A DNA stretch of 64,000 nucleotides, from the NCBI GenBank assembly GCA_001725155.1, contig MEFP01000009.1:100294-164293 (forward strand), given 5' to 3'. The notes under the pieces were generated by a model. That model was not told the DNA's origin, did not search any database, and saw nothing but the letters and a program-made list of their open reading frames with translations. Shown here one piece after another: positions 24,131-33,568 of this stretch. Position 1 is the stretch's first letter. Every line of letters starts with the position of its first letter. Origin of the DNA: Lysobacteraceae bacterium SCN 69-320 (lineage in GTDB: Bacteria > Pseudomonadota > Gammaproteobacteria > Xanthomonadales > Rhodanobacteraceae). Made by a program: the position numbers and the translations under genes.

Positions 24131-24778
24131 ATGGCGCGGCTGCATCACAGCGGGACATCGGCGCCGGTCGCCGCCGGCGGCGTACCCGGCGCGCGCGCGA
24201 GTCTCGCCAGCGTTCGCGCGGCCGCGCTGCGCTGCCGCGCCTGTCCGCTATGGGCATCGGCGACGCAGACCGTATTCGGCGAAGGCCCCGAGCATGCGCG
24301 CGACATGCTGATCGGCGAGCAGCCCGGCGACAGCGAGGATCTGCAAGGCCATCCCTTCGTCGGTCCGGCCGGCCAGCTGCTCGACCGTGCGCTGGCCGAA
24401 GCCGGCATCGACCGCAGCACCTTGTATCTGACCAACACGGTCAAGCACTTCAAATACCGCCTGCGCGGCAAGCGCCGCCTGCATGCGCGTGCCAGCGCGG
24501 CGGAACAGGCAGCCTGCCGCGTCTGGCTCGACGCCGAACTCGCGCGCGTGCGCCCGCAGCGCATCGTCTGCCTGGGCTCGATGGCGGCGCAGGCCCTGTT
24601 CGGCCGCAGCTTCCGTCTGCTGCTGGAACGCGGCCGCTGGCGCGAACTGCCCGGCGGCGCGCGCGCGTTGGCGACCGTGCATCCTTCCTATCTGCTGCGC
24701 CTGCGCGACCCGGATGAGCGCGCCGAAGCCTATGCGCTGTTCGTCGCCGAGCTAAGCCGGCTGGCCGAGCCCGCGTAG
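24131..24778 (+). CDS. UdgX-type uracil-DNA binding protein / uracil-DNA glycosylase superfamily
   Basis: GEQPGDSEDLQGHPFVGPAGQLLDRAL and loop KRRLHARAS (His codon 24482-24484); HPSYLLRL. GTG at 24113 is an alternative start. Confidence 0.85.
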   Translation: MARLHHSGTSAPVAAGGVPGARASLASVRAAALRCRACPLWASATQTVFGEGPEHARDMLIGEQPGDSEDLQGHPFVGPAGQLLDRALAEAGIDRSTLYLTNTVKHFKYRLRGKRRLHARASAAEQAACRVWLDAELARVRPQRIVCLGSMAAQALFGRSFRLLLERGRWRELPGGARALATVHPSYLLRLRDPDERAEAYALFVAELSRLAEPA

Positions 24779-26026
24779 CGCGCGCCTGAGCGGCGCGGCA
24801 AACGCGCGCGGCTCGCAGCGGCCGAGAGTGACCGCCGGCGTCTCGTGCCAGGCGGCGCAGTCGCGGATCGCCGCGGCCACGTCGGCGGCCAGGGACTCCT
24901 CGACGACCACGCCGTCTTCGAGAAACAGCGCCTTGATCTCGAAGCGGCCCTCGCGCCGATGGGCCTTGGCGTCGAGGCGGCCGACCAGACGCCCGCGGCG
25001 CAGTATCGGCAGCACGTAGTAGCCATAGCGGCGCTTGGCTTCGGGCGTATAGCACTCGATGCGGTAGTCGAAATCCATCAGCGCGGCGGCGCGCGCGCGA
25101 TCCCACACCAGCGGATCGAACGGCGACAGCAGGGTATTGTGGGTCGCGCGCAGGCCGCCGGCCGCGGCGCGGCGCAGCAGCGGTGCATGCTGCGCATGCA
25201 CGTAGGCCGGCTTGTCCCAGCCGTTGACGCGTACGCGGAGGATCTCGCCGCGCGCGAGCAGCGGCTCCAGCTCATCGGCGGTGACCTGCCGACCTAGGCG
25301 AAAATAGTCGGCGATCCAGCGCGCCGGCGTGATGCCGAGCGCCTTGACCGACCGTGCTATCCATTCCTGCTTGACCGCCTGCGGCGTCTGCGCCTCGCGT
25401 TCGACCCGATGACGCTGCGCGGCCTGCAGCACTCGCTCGGCAAGATCGTAGACGCGCTGGAAATTGTCGCGCCGCGCGACGAGCAGCTCGCCGGTGCCGA
25501 ACAGTGCCTCCAGCCAGCGCTTTTCCGCCTTCCAGCCCCACCAGCCGCTGCTGCCGCGGTTTTCGCCGGCGGCGAAATCGGCCGAGCGCACCGGACCGCG
25601 TTCGGTCACGTGCGCGAGCAGATCGTCGGTCTCGCGGCGATGGCTGCTGCGGATGCGCGCCGAATGGCGCTGGGCCCAGTGGCCGGCACGCGCCGGGCGG
25701 AAATCGCGGTGCAGGTCGAAGTCGGCCATCGGCGCGAAACAGGCTTCGTGGGCCCAGGTCTCGAACAGGCTGCCGCGCGCGAGCGCTTGGTCGAGCCAGG
25801 CCGGCGAGTACGCGCCCAGGCGCGAGAACAGCACGAGGTACGGACTGCGCGCGACGACGTGGATCGTGTCGATCTGCAGCAGTTGCATGCGCGCGACCGT
25901 CGCAAGCAGACGCGCCGGCGTGGCCTTGGCCCGCGGCGCCAGCAGCAGCCCCTGGGCGGCCAGTTGCAACAGCCGCGCCTGGGCCGGGGCTATGGTCGGA
26001 ACGGACGACTCGGCGAGCTGGTGCAT
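24752..26026 (-). CDS. Winged-helix DNA glycosylase, YcaQ/AlkX-like
   Basis: ARMQLLQIDTIHVVARSPYLVLFSRLGAYSPAWLDQAL; FETWAHEACFAPM; LLSPFDPLVWDRARAAALMDFDYRIECYTPEAKRRYGYYVLPILRRGRLVGRLDAKAHR. QID motif at 25868-25876. Confidence 0.85.
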   Translation of the reverse strand: MHQLAESSVPTIAPAQARLLQLAAQGLLLAPRAKATPARLLATVARMQLLQIDTIHVVARSPYLVLFSRLGAYSPAWLDQALARGSLFETWAHEACFAPMADFDLHRDFRPARAGHWAQRHSARIRSSHRRETDDLLAHVTERGPVRSADFAAGENRGSSGWWGWKAEKRWLEALFGTGELLVARRDNFQRVYDLAERVLQAAQRHRVEREAQTPQAVKQEWIARSVKALGITPARWIADYFRLGRQVTADELEPLLARGEILRVRVNGWDKPAYVHAQHAPLLRRAAAGGLRATHNTLLSPFDPLVWDRARAAALMDFDYRIECYTPEAKRRYGYYVLPILRRGRLVGRLDAKAHRREGRFEIKALFLEDGVVVEESLAADVAAAIRDCAAWHETPAVTLGRCEPRAFAAPLRRALRGLGQPA

Positions 26027-26101
26027 CGGGCAGGCGACAGGAAATGGCGGCGGCGCAGTGTAGCCCGGCGCTGCCGGTGCGCCGCGGCCAGCTGTCCTGA
26101 T

Positions 26102-27025
26102 TCAGCTGCTGCCGTTGTCGACCGGCGGTGCGCCGAGCAGCTTCAGATAGGTCTGGCCGCTGTGCTGCAGACCGGCCTCCGCGTACCAGTCGTCGTTCAG
26201 ATCAATCGTCCCCTGCAACGGCGAGCCGTTGCCGGGCTGGGTGTAGTTTTCCTTCTCCAGCTGCAGCAGGCGCTCGATGCCGTCCAGCGGCGCGATCAGC
26301 TCGAACGGCAGCTTGGGCTGGCCCGGGAACGAGCTGCGGATCCAGGCCAGATCCTGCCAGGCGTGCGGCACGATGTCGTCGACGTTGTAATAGCGGCTGT
26401 TGGTCATGGCGAACTGGCTCAGCAGCCAGCCGGCGAACACGTCGTTGCCGGCAGTCGGACCGGCGAAGGTCACCGGCCAGAAATCCAGCACGTTCTGGCC
26501 CGGCGAGAACTGCTGGTGCAGGTAGGCGGCCAGCATCGTCGCGAGCGCACCGCCGAGGCTGTGGCCGACGACCGCGGTCAGGTAGGGCCGCTGCGCCGCG
26601 CGCAGGAAGCTCGCGAGGTCGCCCTGGGTCGCATCCTTCAAGGTCAGCAGGCTGCCGAGACCGTGCAGCGAGCCGTTGGACACGCGCGCACCGGCCGGCG
26701 CGCCGCCGTAGGGCCACAGCGCGCTGCGGAACACGCTGAGATCCTGGCCGAACCAGTCGATCCAGAACGCCCGGGTCCGCGGATCGGTGACCGAGCCGCG
26801 GATCGCGATCGCATACTGGCCGCTGACCTTGTCCTGCGCGACGTAGACCTGATTGCCGCTGTCGGCGGCGTACCAGACCAGGTTCCAGTTGCCCTGGGTG
26901 GCCAGGCTGGTGTCGGCAAGCAGGCTGGCGATCGTCGCCTGATCCGGCGCGTACGCGATCGACGCCATGGTCATGCCGATCTGGCCGACGCTGTCGCCGG
27001 CGGTGGTGCTGAACGGTACGGTCAT
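26102..27025 (-). CDS. Class 3 lipase family protein
   Basis: AVVGHSLGGALATMLAAYLHQ; FAGPTAGNDVFAGWL; YYNVDDIVPHAW. Confidence 0.88.
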   Translation of the reverse strand: MTVPFSTTAGDSVGQIGMTMASIAYAPDQATIASLLADTSLATQGNWNLVWYAADSGNQVYVAQDKVSGQYAIAIRGSVTDPRTRAFWIDWFGQDLSVFRSALWPYGGAPAGARVSNGSLHGLGSLLTLKDATQGDLASFLRAAQRPYLTAVVGHSLGGALATMLAAYLHQQFSPGQNVLDFWPVTFAGPTAGNDVFAGWLLSQFAMTNSRYYNVDDIVPHAWQDLAWIRSSFPGQPKLPFELIAPLDGIERLLQLEKENYTQPGNGSPLQGTIDLNDDWYAEAGLQHSGQTYLKLLGAPPVDNGSS

Positions 27026-27360
27026 CGGAAACTCCTCCTCGCTGCGCCGCAGGGATGCGGCCGGTAGTTGCGGATGGGCGCGCCGCGGCGCGGCACGGCG
27101 ATTCTGGCAAAAAGCGCAGTAAAAAAATCCGTCTTTCCCTTTTTACGGCCGTGCCGCGGCGCCTCGCCGGCGGTCGCGGCACGGCGGCCGACGCGCGTCC
27201 CTCCCGGCACCCGCCGACCGGCCCTGGCGAGACCGAGTTATATTTTTATCTTTATTTTATTTTCGCGACGAAACAGAGCAAGCGCAGTCCGGCAACCCGG
27301 TCTATCAAGCATTTCGCGGCCGCATCGGCGACAATAGGCCGCCCCGCCGCGAGCCAGCCC

Positions 27361-29361
27361 ATGACCGAACCCACCGATAGCGCCCTGCCGACGCCGACCA
27401 CTTTCCGCGAGCTGAACCTGCCGGCACCGGTACTGAAGGCGCTGGACGAGGTCGGTTACGAGTCGCCGTCGCCCATCCAGGCCGCCACGATCCCGCCGCT
27501 GCTGGCCGGCCGCGACGTGCTCGGCCAGGCCCAGACCGGCACCGGCAAGACTGCTGCGTTCGCGCTGCCCATCCTCTCGCGGATCGACCCGACCAAAGCC
27601 TATCCCCAGGCGCTGGTGCTCGCGCCGACGCGCGAACTCGCGATCCAGGTCGCCGAGGCCTTCCAGAAGTACGCCGCCCACCTGCCCGGCTTCCAGATCC
27701 TGCCGATCTACGGCGGCCAGGGCTACGGCCCGCAGCTGCACGCGCTGCGCCGCGGCGTCCAGGTCGTCGTCGGCACGCCGGGCCGGGTCATCGACCATCT
27801 GAACCGCGGCACCCTGGACCTGTCCCAGCTGCAGTGCCTGGTGCTGGACGAAGCCGACGAGATGCTGCGCATGGGCTTCGTCGACGACGTCGAGGCCGTG
27901 CTGCAGAAGACCCCGCCGACACGCCAGATCGCGCTGTTCTCGGCAACGATGCCGGCGCCGATACGGCGCATCGCGCAGACCCACCTGAAGGACCCGGTCG
28001 AGGTCACGATCAAGGCCAAGACCACGACCGCGACGAACATCCGCCAGCGCTACTGGGCGGTCAGCGGCCTGCACAAGCTCGATGCGCTGACCCGCATCCT
28101 CGAAGCCGAGCCGTTCGACGCGATGATCATCTTCGCGCGCACCAAGGCCGCGACCGAGGAACTGGCGGAGAAGCTGGCCGCACGGGGGCTGGCCGCGGCG
28201 GCCATCAACGGCGACATCCAGCAGCAGCAGCGCGAACGCACGATCCAGCGCCTCAAGGACGGTCAGATCGACATCCTCGTGGCCACCGACGTGGCCGCGC
28301 GCGGCCTCGACGTGGAACGCATCAGCCATGTGCTGAACTACGACATTCCGTACGACACCGAGGCCTACGTCCACCGCATCGGCCGTACCGGCCGCGCCGG
28401 ACGCAGCGGCGACGCGATCCTGTTCGTCGCCCCGCGCGAGCGCGGCATGCTGCGCGCGATCGAACGCGCGACGCGCCAGCCCATCGAGTCGATGAATCTG
28501 CCGACCGTCGAGGCGGTCAACGACCAGCGCATCGCGCGCTTCAAGCAGCGCATCAGCGACACGCGCGCAGCCGGCGGGCTGGAACTGTTCCAGCAGCTCA
28601 TCGAGCAGTACGAGACCGAGCACGACGTGCCGGCCGTGGAGATCGCCGCGGCGCTGGCGCGGCTTGCGCAGGGCGACGTGCCGCTGCTGCTCGACGCCGA
28701 GCCGAAGTTCGAGCGCCACGAGCGCGAGAAATGGGCCGAGCGGCGCACCGGCGACCGCAATGAACGCCCGGCCCGCGGCGATCGGCCCGAGCGCGGCGGC
28801 CGCAGCGACAGGCCCGAGCGCAGTGATCGCGGCAATCGCAGCGACCGGCCCGAACGCGGCGAGCGCCCGGCGCGGCCGCCGCGCGAACGCGACGCCGCCG
28901 CACCCGCCTACCCGGCGGCCGGCGCTCCTGCCGCGACGACCGCCGACGCCGCGCCGCGCATCGAGCGCCCCGCCGCGCCGCCACCGCCGCGCGCCGATGT
29001 CGATGCGGCCGCACGCAAGCCGGCGCGGCGCGAACGCAGCGGCGCGCCCGAGGCCGGCATGGAGACATTCCGCATCGAGGTCGGCCACGACCACGGCGTG
29101 AAGCCGTCGAACATCGTCGGGGCGATCGCGAACGAGGCCGGCCTGGACAGCGCGAACATCGGCCGCATCGACATCCGCGGCGATCACAGCCTCGTCGACC
29201 TGCCCGCAGGCATGCCGTCGGATGTGTTCAAGCACCTGAAGAAGGTCTGGGTGTCCGGACAGCAGCTGCGCATCACGCGCGCCGACGAAGCGGCCGACAG
29301 CAGCCGTCCTGCGTCGCGACCGCGGCCGGGCGCGGGTCCGCGCAAGGGACGCGGCAAGTAA
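27361..29361 (+). CDS. DEAD-box ATP-dependent RNA helicase with Arg/Asp/Pro-rich linker and CsdA/DbpA-like C-terminal RNA-binding domain
   Basis: AQTGTGKTAAFALPIL, VLDEADEMLRMGF, SATMP, HRIGRTGRAGRSGDA; linker RGDRPERGGRSDRPERSDRGNRSDRPERGERPARPP; FRIEVGHDHGVKPSNIVGAIANEAGLDSANIGRIDI. Confidence 0.95.
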   Translation: MTEPTDSALPTPTTFRELNLPAPVLKALDEVGYESPSPIQAATIPPLLAGRDVLGQAQTGTGKTAAFALPILSRIDPTKAYPQALVLAPTRELAIQVAEAFQKYAAHLPGFQILPIYGGQGYGPQLHALRRGVQVVVGTPGRVIDHLNRGTLDLSQLQCLVLDEADEMLRMGFVDDVEAVLQKTPPTRQIALFSATMPAPIRRIAQTHLKDPVEVTIKAKTTTATNIRQRYWAVSGLHKLDALTRILEAEPFDAMIIFARTKAATEELAEKLAARGLAAAAINGDIQQQQRERTIQRLKDGQIDILVATDVAARGLDVERISHVLNYDIPYDTEAYVHRIGRTGRAGRSGDAILFVAPRERGMLRAIERATRQPIESMNLPTVEAVNDQRIARFKQRISDTRAAGGLELFQQLIEQYETEHDVPAVEIAAALARLAQGDVPLLLDAEPKFERHEREKWAERRTGDRNERPARGDRPERGGRSDRPERSDRGNRSDRPERGERPARPPRERDAAAPAYPAAGAPAATTADAAPRIERPAAPPPPRADVDAAARKPARRERSGAPEAGMETFRIEVGHDHGVKPSNIVGAIANEAGLDSANIGRIDIRGDHSLVDLPAGMPSDVFKHLKKVWVSGQQLRITRADEAADSSRPASRPRPGAGPRKGRGK

Positions 29362-29675
29362 GTCGCGCGCCGCCGCTGCCACGCGCGCAGCGGCTGCCGA
29401 CCGGGCATTGCCACGCATGCGGCGGCCCGGCGCCCCGCTGCAGCGTCCACGGCGGCTCCAGCGACTCACCGCTCCCGCGCCGGGACATCGACCGGCGCGG
29501 CCCAGGCAACTCGCCCGGCAGGGCCTGCGCGCCGTGCAATCTGCCGGACCGCCGCGGCGCGATCGCCGTCGTTTCCACAAGCCCGGCGGCCGTCCGGCAC
29601 CGATCTGCCTGCGTGACGGCGGCTGGCACGTTCTCTGCGTCGTCCGCTTACCCAGCCCGCCGCGGAGACCGCGCC

Positions 29676-29978
29676 ATGCGTATCGCCACCGCCATCCGAC
29701 CGTTGCTGCTGTCGCTGCCTGTCGTGCTCGCCGGCGCCGCGGCAGCGCAACAGCCGCCAGCGCAGCAGACCCCGAACAGACCGCCGCCGAACACGCTGGA
29801 ACCCTCGAAATCGCTGACCTCGATGGCTGACCTGGATCTCAACAAGGACGGCTTCATCGACAAGTCCGAAGTGCCGTCGGGCCACGAACTCGCCGGCAAG
29901 TTCGCGCGCCTGGACCGCAACAGCGACGGCAAGCTCGATGCGAGCGAGTTTGCCGCCTACCAGGACGAGAAGCGCTGA
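29676..29978 (+). CDS. Small secreted EF-hand protein
   Basis: Signal peptide; two EF-hand loops DLNKDGFIDKSE and DRNSDGKLDASE. Confidence 0.88.
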   Translation: MRIATAIRPLLLSLPVVLAGAAAAQQPPAQQTPNRPPPNTLEPSKSLTSMADLDLNKDGFIDKSEVPSGHELAGKFARLDRNSDGKLDASEFAAYQDEKR

Positions 29979-30027
29979 GTCCCGAGCGCGACCCGGCGCC
30001 CGTCATCCCGTCCCCTGGAGGCCGCTC

Positions 30028-30480
30028 ATGAAAACCCACTGGGAATTCTTCAAGGAAAGCGATCACTCCTTCGGCATGTTCTATCCGCGGCACTACATCC
30101 TCGCCGGCTTCGACAGCTATGCCCAGGCGCGGCGCGCCGAGGAGGAACTGCGCCGGCAGGGTTTCACCGACGGCGAGGTGCGGTCGGCCACCGGCGAATT
30201 CGTCGTCAACGAGCTGGAATCAGCCGATGGTGCGAACTTCGTGGACCGGGCCAAGGCCTGGGTGGCGCGGTTCGTCGGCACCGAGGCCGGCTACATCGAC
30301 GACGACCTCGAACTCGCGCGCAACGGCGGCGCGTTCCTGTTCATCTACGCGCCCACCGATCCGGACTGCCGCCGCGCGATGGCCGCGCTGGAGCCGCAGC
30401 GTCCGGTGTTCGCCCGGCGCTATCTGTCGATGGCCATCGAGCGCCTGATCTATCCGGCCCGCGTGCAGCCCGACGTCTGA
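30028..30480 (+). CDS. Hypothetical protein
   Basis: MKTHWEFFKESDHSFGMFYPRHYILAGFDSYAQARRAEEELRRQGF; 150 aa, plausible RBS; no family recognised. Confidence 0.6.
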   Translation: MKTHWEFFKESDHSFGMFYPRHYILAGFDSYAQARRAEEELRRQGFTDGEVRSATGEFVVNELESADGANFVDRAKAWVARFVGTEAGYIDDDLELARNGGAFLFIYAPTDPDCRRAMAALEPQRPVFARRYLSMAIERLIYPARVQPDV

Positions 30481-30750
30481 GCTCTCTGCCCGCCCGGGCC
30501 GTCCTGGCTCGGGCCGGCCCAGGCCGTCCCCGTATCGGACGGCGGCCGCGTGCGGCACGGCGCGAAAGTCAAGCCGGCGCGCCCGCACCAAAAGCTCATA
30601 TCGACACAGCCACGCGCGATGAACGGCGGACGCGGAATGCCGTTTCATTTAGCAACCGTTTAACCGGCGCGATGGCGTCATAGCCACGCCAAAGGCCCGC
30701 GACCGTGCGCCCAGCCGGCCGCGTCGCGCATCGCCATCCGAGGGAGAGTC

Positions 30751-32196
30751 ATGGGTATGAAAGTCGCCATCATCGGCGGCGGCGCCGCCGCTGCGTTCGT
30801 CATCACCGAGCTGCTGGAACACGGCGTCGGCATGCCGGCCGAGCTGCACTGGTATTCGGGCCGGCGCGGCGGCAGCCGCGGCGTGGCCTATGCGACGCCG
30901 GTGGACGAGCACCTGCTCAACGTGCGTGCCACGGCCATGGGCCTTAACTCGCCGGAGCCGACCGAATTCCTCGATTTCGCGCGCCAGCAGCTGCCTGACG
31001 CGCGCGGCGGCGATTTCCTGCCGCGACGGCTGTATGGCGACTACCTCGAAGCGCGCGTCTCGCGCGCGTTCGAAGGCGCAAGCTTCCGCGGCATACGCGC
31101 CTCGCGCCTGCGCAGCGAGATCGAACACATCGCGCCGGCGCCCGAGGGCGGCTACGTGCTGACCGATGCCGGCGGCTATCCGAGCCATGCCGACATCGTC
31201 GTCGTCGCGACCGGTGCCCTGCCCGCGCGCGCGCTGCCGCAGGTCGATGCGGCCGTGATCGACGCGGGCCGCTACGTGCTCGATCCCTGGCAGTGGCTGT
31301 CGGCCAATACCTTGCCGTTCGACCGGTTGCGCAAGGTGCTCGTCGTCGGCTCGGGCCTGTCGGCCGTGGACCTCGCGCTCAGCGTGACCGAGCGCTGGCC
31401 GCAGGTACACGTGACCCTGCTGTCGCGCCGCGGCCGCCTGCCGGCGGCGCATTCGCGCGATGCGCAGCTGCCGGCCGAGGGTCTGGCCGAGCTCGTCGAA
31501 GACCTGCGCGAACGTCCCGACCTGCGCCGCTGGACGCGCCTGGTCCGCGCCGCCTGCGACGAGGCCGACGACTGGCGCAGCGTCGTCGACAGCCTGCGCC
31601 ATGCCACGCCGCAGCTGTGGCAGGCGCTGCCCGAGGATGACCGGCGCCGCTTCCTGCGCCATCTGCGCGGCATCTGGGAAATCGGCCGCCACCGCATGCC
31701 GCCGCAGGTCGCGCGCCGCGTGCTGGAGCTGCAGGCCGACCGCCGGCTGGAGACCCGCGCCGGCCGCGTACAGGCGGTGCGCGCCGGCCGCCACAACCGG
31801 CCGGTGCTGAGCTGGACCGCAGGGCCGCAGCACGAACTGACCCAGGTCGCCAGCTACGACCTCGTGCTGCAGGCCATCGGCCTGGACACCGACGCGCGCG
31901 CGACCTCGCATGCGCTCGTGCGCTCGCTGGTCGATCGCCGTCTGGCCCGGGCCGACGCGCAGGGCCTGGGCCTGCAGGTCGACGCCGGTGGCCGGCTCGC
32001 GCCGGACCAGCGCCTGTGGACCATCGGCGCACTGTGCCGGGGTCGCGACTGGGAATCCACGGCGATTCCGGAAATCCGCCAGCAGGCGCGCGCGATCGCG
32101 GTGCAACTGTTCCGCGAACTGGCCGGCGACGCCGCGCGCGAACAGCAGCGCGCCGGCGAACGTCGCACGGCCGACGCGGCGGATCTGCACGGCTGA
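30751..32196 (+). CDS. FAD/NAD(P)-binding protein (NAD_binding_9-like)
   Basis: MKVAIIGGGAAAAFVITELLEHG; SRGVAYATPVDEHLLNVRATAMG; VLVVGSGLSAVDLALSV. ATG at 30757 is an alternative start. Confidence 0.85.
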   Translation: MGMKVAIIGGGAAAAFVITELLEHGVGMPAELHWYSGRRGGSRGVAYATPVDEHLLNVRATAMGLNSPEPTEFLDFARQQLPDARGGDFLPRRLYGDYLEARVSRAFEGASFRGIRASRLRSEIEHIAPAPEGGYVLTDAGGYPSHADIVVVATGALPARALPQVDAAVIDAGRYVLDPWQWLSANTLPFDRLRKVLVVGSGLSAVDLALSVTERWPQVHVTLLSRRGRLPAAHSRDAQLPAEGLAELVEDLRERPDLRRWTRLVRAACDEADDWRSVVDSLRHATPQLWQALPEDDRRRFLRHLRGIWEIGRHRMPPQVARRVLELQADRRLETRAGRVQAVRAGRHNRPVLSWTAGPQHELTQVASYDLVLQAIGLDTDARATSHALVRSLVDRRLARADAQGLGLQVDAGGRLAPDQRLWTIGALCRGRDWESTAIPEIRQQARAIAVQLFRELAGDAAREQQRAGERRTADAADLHG

Positions 32197-32412
32197 CGCC
32201 GTAGCCGGACCTGGGATCGGGAGAGTCACCCACGGCAACGGCCGCCGTATCGCATGCCTGTCGGCGATTTCGGCGCGGGGCCGCCCCCGCGCGACGATCA
32301 CGACATCGGCGACGTCGCTTACCCGGATTTCCGTGCTCCGCCATGCAACCAAGCGCAATGCCGCGCTCGCCCGGCGTGAAACCCCAGCGCCGGGCAAGCA
32401 CGCCGGACCGCC

Positions 32413-33426
32413 TCACTCGCTGACCATCTCCTTGAGCGCGCGCTCACGTTCCGCCGTGAAATGCGCGCGCCAGGCATCGGCGCCGACCTTCGGGTACTTC
32501 TGCGCGCCGAACGCGACCCAGGCGTCGCGGTACCTGATCCAGGCGCGCTCGGCCACGCGTATGCCGTCGCTCGTGACCGTGCCGGCAAGGCCTTCGGCGC
32601 TCTGCTGCTTGACGTGCTGCATGGCCGCCGCATAACTCGCATTCAGAGCCTTGTCCGCCGCGGCGAATGCCGCCGCATCGCCGCTCGGCAGCTTGCCGTG
32701 TTCGAACGCGTCCAGCGCCGCGGCGAAGCCGTTCTCCAGATCCTCGCGCGCACCGACCGCCATCGCGCCGCGTGCGGTACCGCTCATGTCGACTTCGCCC
32801 TCGACGACCGCATCGAAATACGCATCGGCCGCGACGCGCAGCCGGGTCAGCGCGGCGCGATCGGCCGCACTCCATTGGCCGGTCAGCGCCGCCACGCGGC
32901 GATCGCGTTCGACCTTGGCGGCGCTCGCGCCGCGATCGGCGCAGAAGCCCATCATGTAGCCGCTCGTGATGTCGTCGCAGAGATCCAGCCGGTCGGCCTT
33001 GGCGCCGGCTTTGGCGATCGCATCCAGATGTTCGAGGCGGCCGTCGAGTTCGGCCGGCGCCCCTGCGGTTTCGCAGGCGAATTTGCGCGCGAGCCCGATA
33101 TTGCGCGCGACGCCCTCGCCGTTGGCATAGATCATCATCAGCACGCCCGAACCGCCGAACACGAGCTCATTGCCCTTGTCGCGCTCGACATAGGCGCAGA
33201 GCCGGGCCTGCACGTAGTCGGGCTTGCCGCCGTCGGCGTAATACAGCGATTCCGAATCGCAGTCCTTCAGCCGTTCGCGAGCGGCCGCGTCGGGCTGATC
33301 GGCCGCCGGCACGGCGAGCTTGGCCGGCGCGGCACAGGCCGGGTTGTCGCCGAATTCCTGCGCGGCCGCGGTGGCCGATCCCACGACCAGCAGTGCCGCG
33401 AGCATCGTGCGCCTGCCTTGCTTCAT
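32413..33426 (-). CDS. Secreted LprI/DUF1311-like protein
   Basis: Start MKQGRRTMLAALLVVGSATAAAQ; C-terminal AERAWIRYRDAWVAFGAQKYPKVGADAWRAHFTAERERALKEM. Confidence 0.75.
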   Translation of the reverse strand: MKQGRRTMLAALLVVGSATAAAQEFGDNPACAAPAKLAVPAADQPDAAARERLKDCDSESLYYADGGKPDYVQARLCAYVERDKGNELVFGGSGVLMMIYANGEGVARNIGLARKFACETAGAPAELDGRLEHLDAIAKAGAKADRLDLCDDITSGYMMGFCADRGASAAKVERDRRVAALTGQWSAADRAALTRLRVAADAYFDAVVEGEVDMSGTARGAMAVGAREDLENGFAAALDAFEHGKLPSGDAAAFAAADKALNASYAAAMQHVKQQSAEGLAGTVTSDGIRVAERAWIRYRDAWVAFGAQKYPKVGADAWRAHFTAERERALKEMVSE

Positions 33427-33568
33427 CGTCCGACTCCATGTCCGGGAAAGGCGCAGTGTACGCGGCGGCACGACGCTCGCGCAGGCCGCCGGACACGGCG
33501 GATCCGCAGGCGCACCGGCGCCGCGGACTCGGCTATGCTCGGCCTTTCGCCCCGCCACTGCCGATCCC

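Noticed and set aside
28740-28900. Possible tandem repeat or CRISPR-like pattern (GAxCGxCCCGAGCG)
   Set aside because: Low-complexity RGDRPER coding linker of the helicase; no fixed-length repeats or unique spacers.
27238-29580. 780-aa minus-strand ORF
   Set aside because: Antisense to the DEAD-box helicase.
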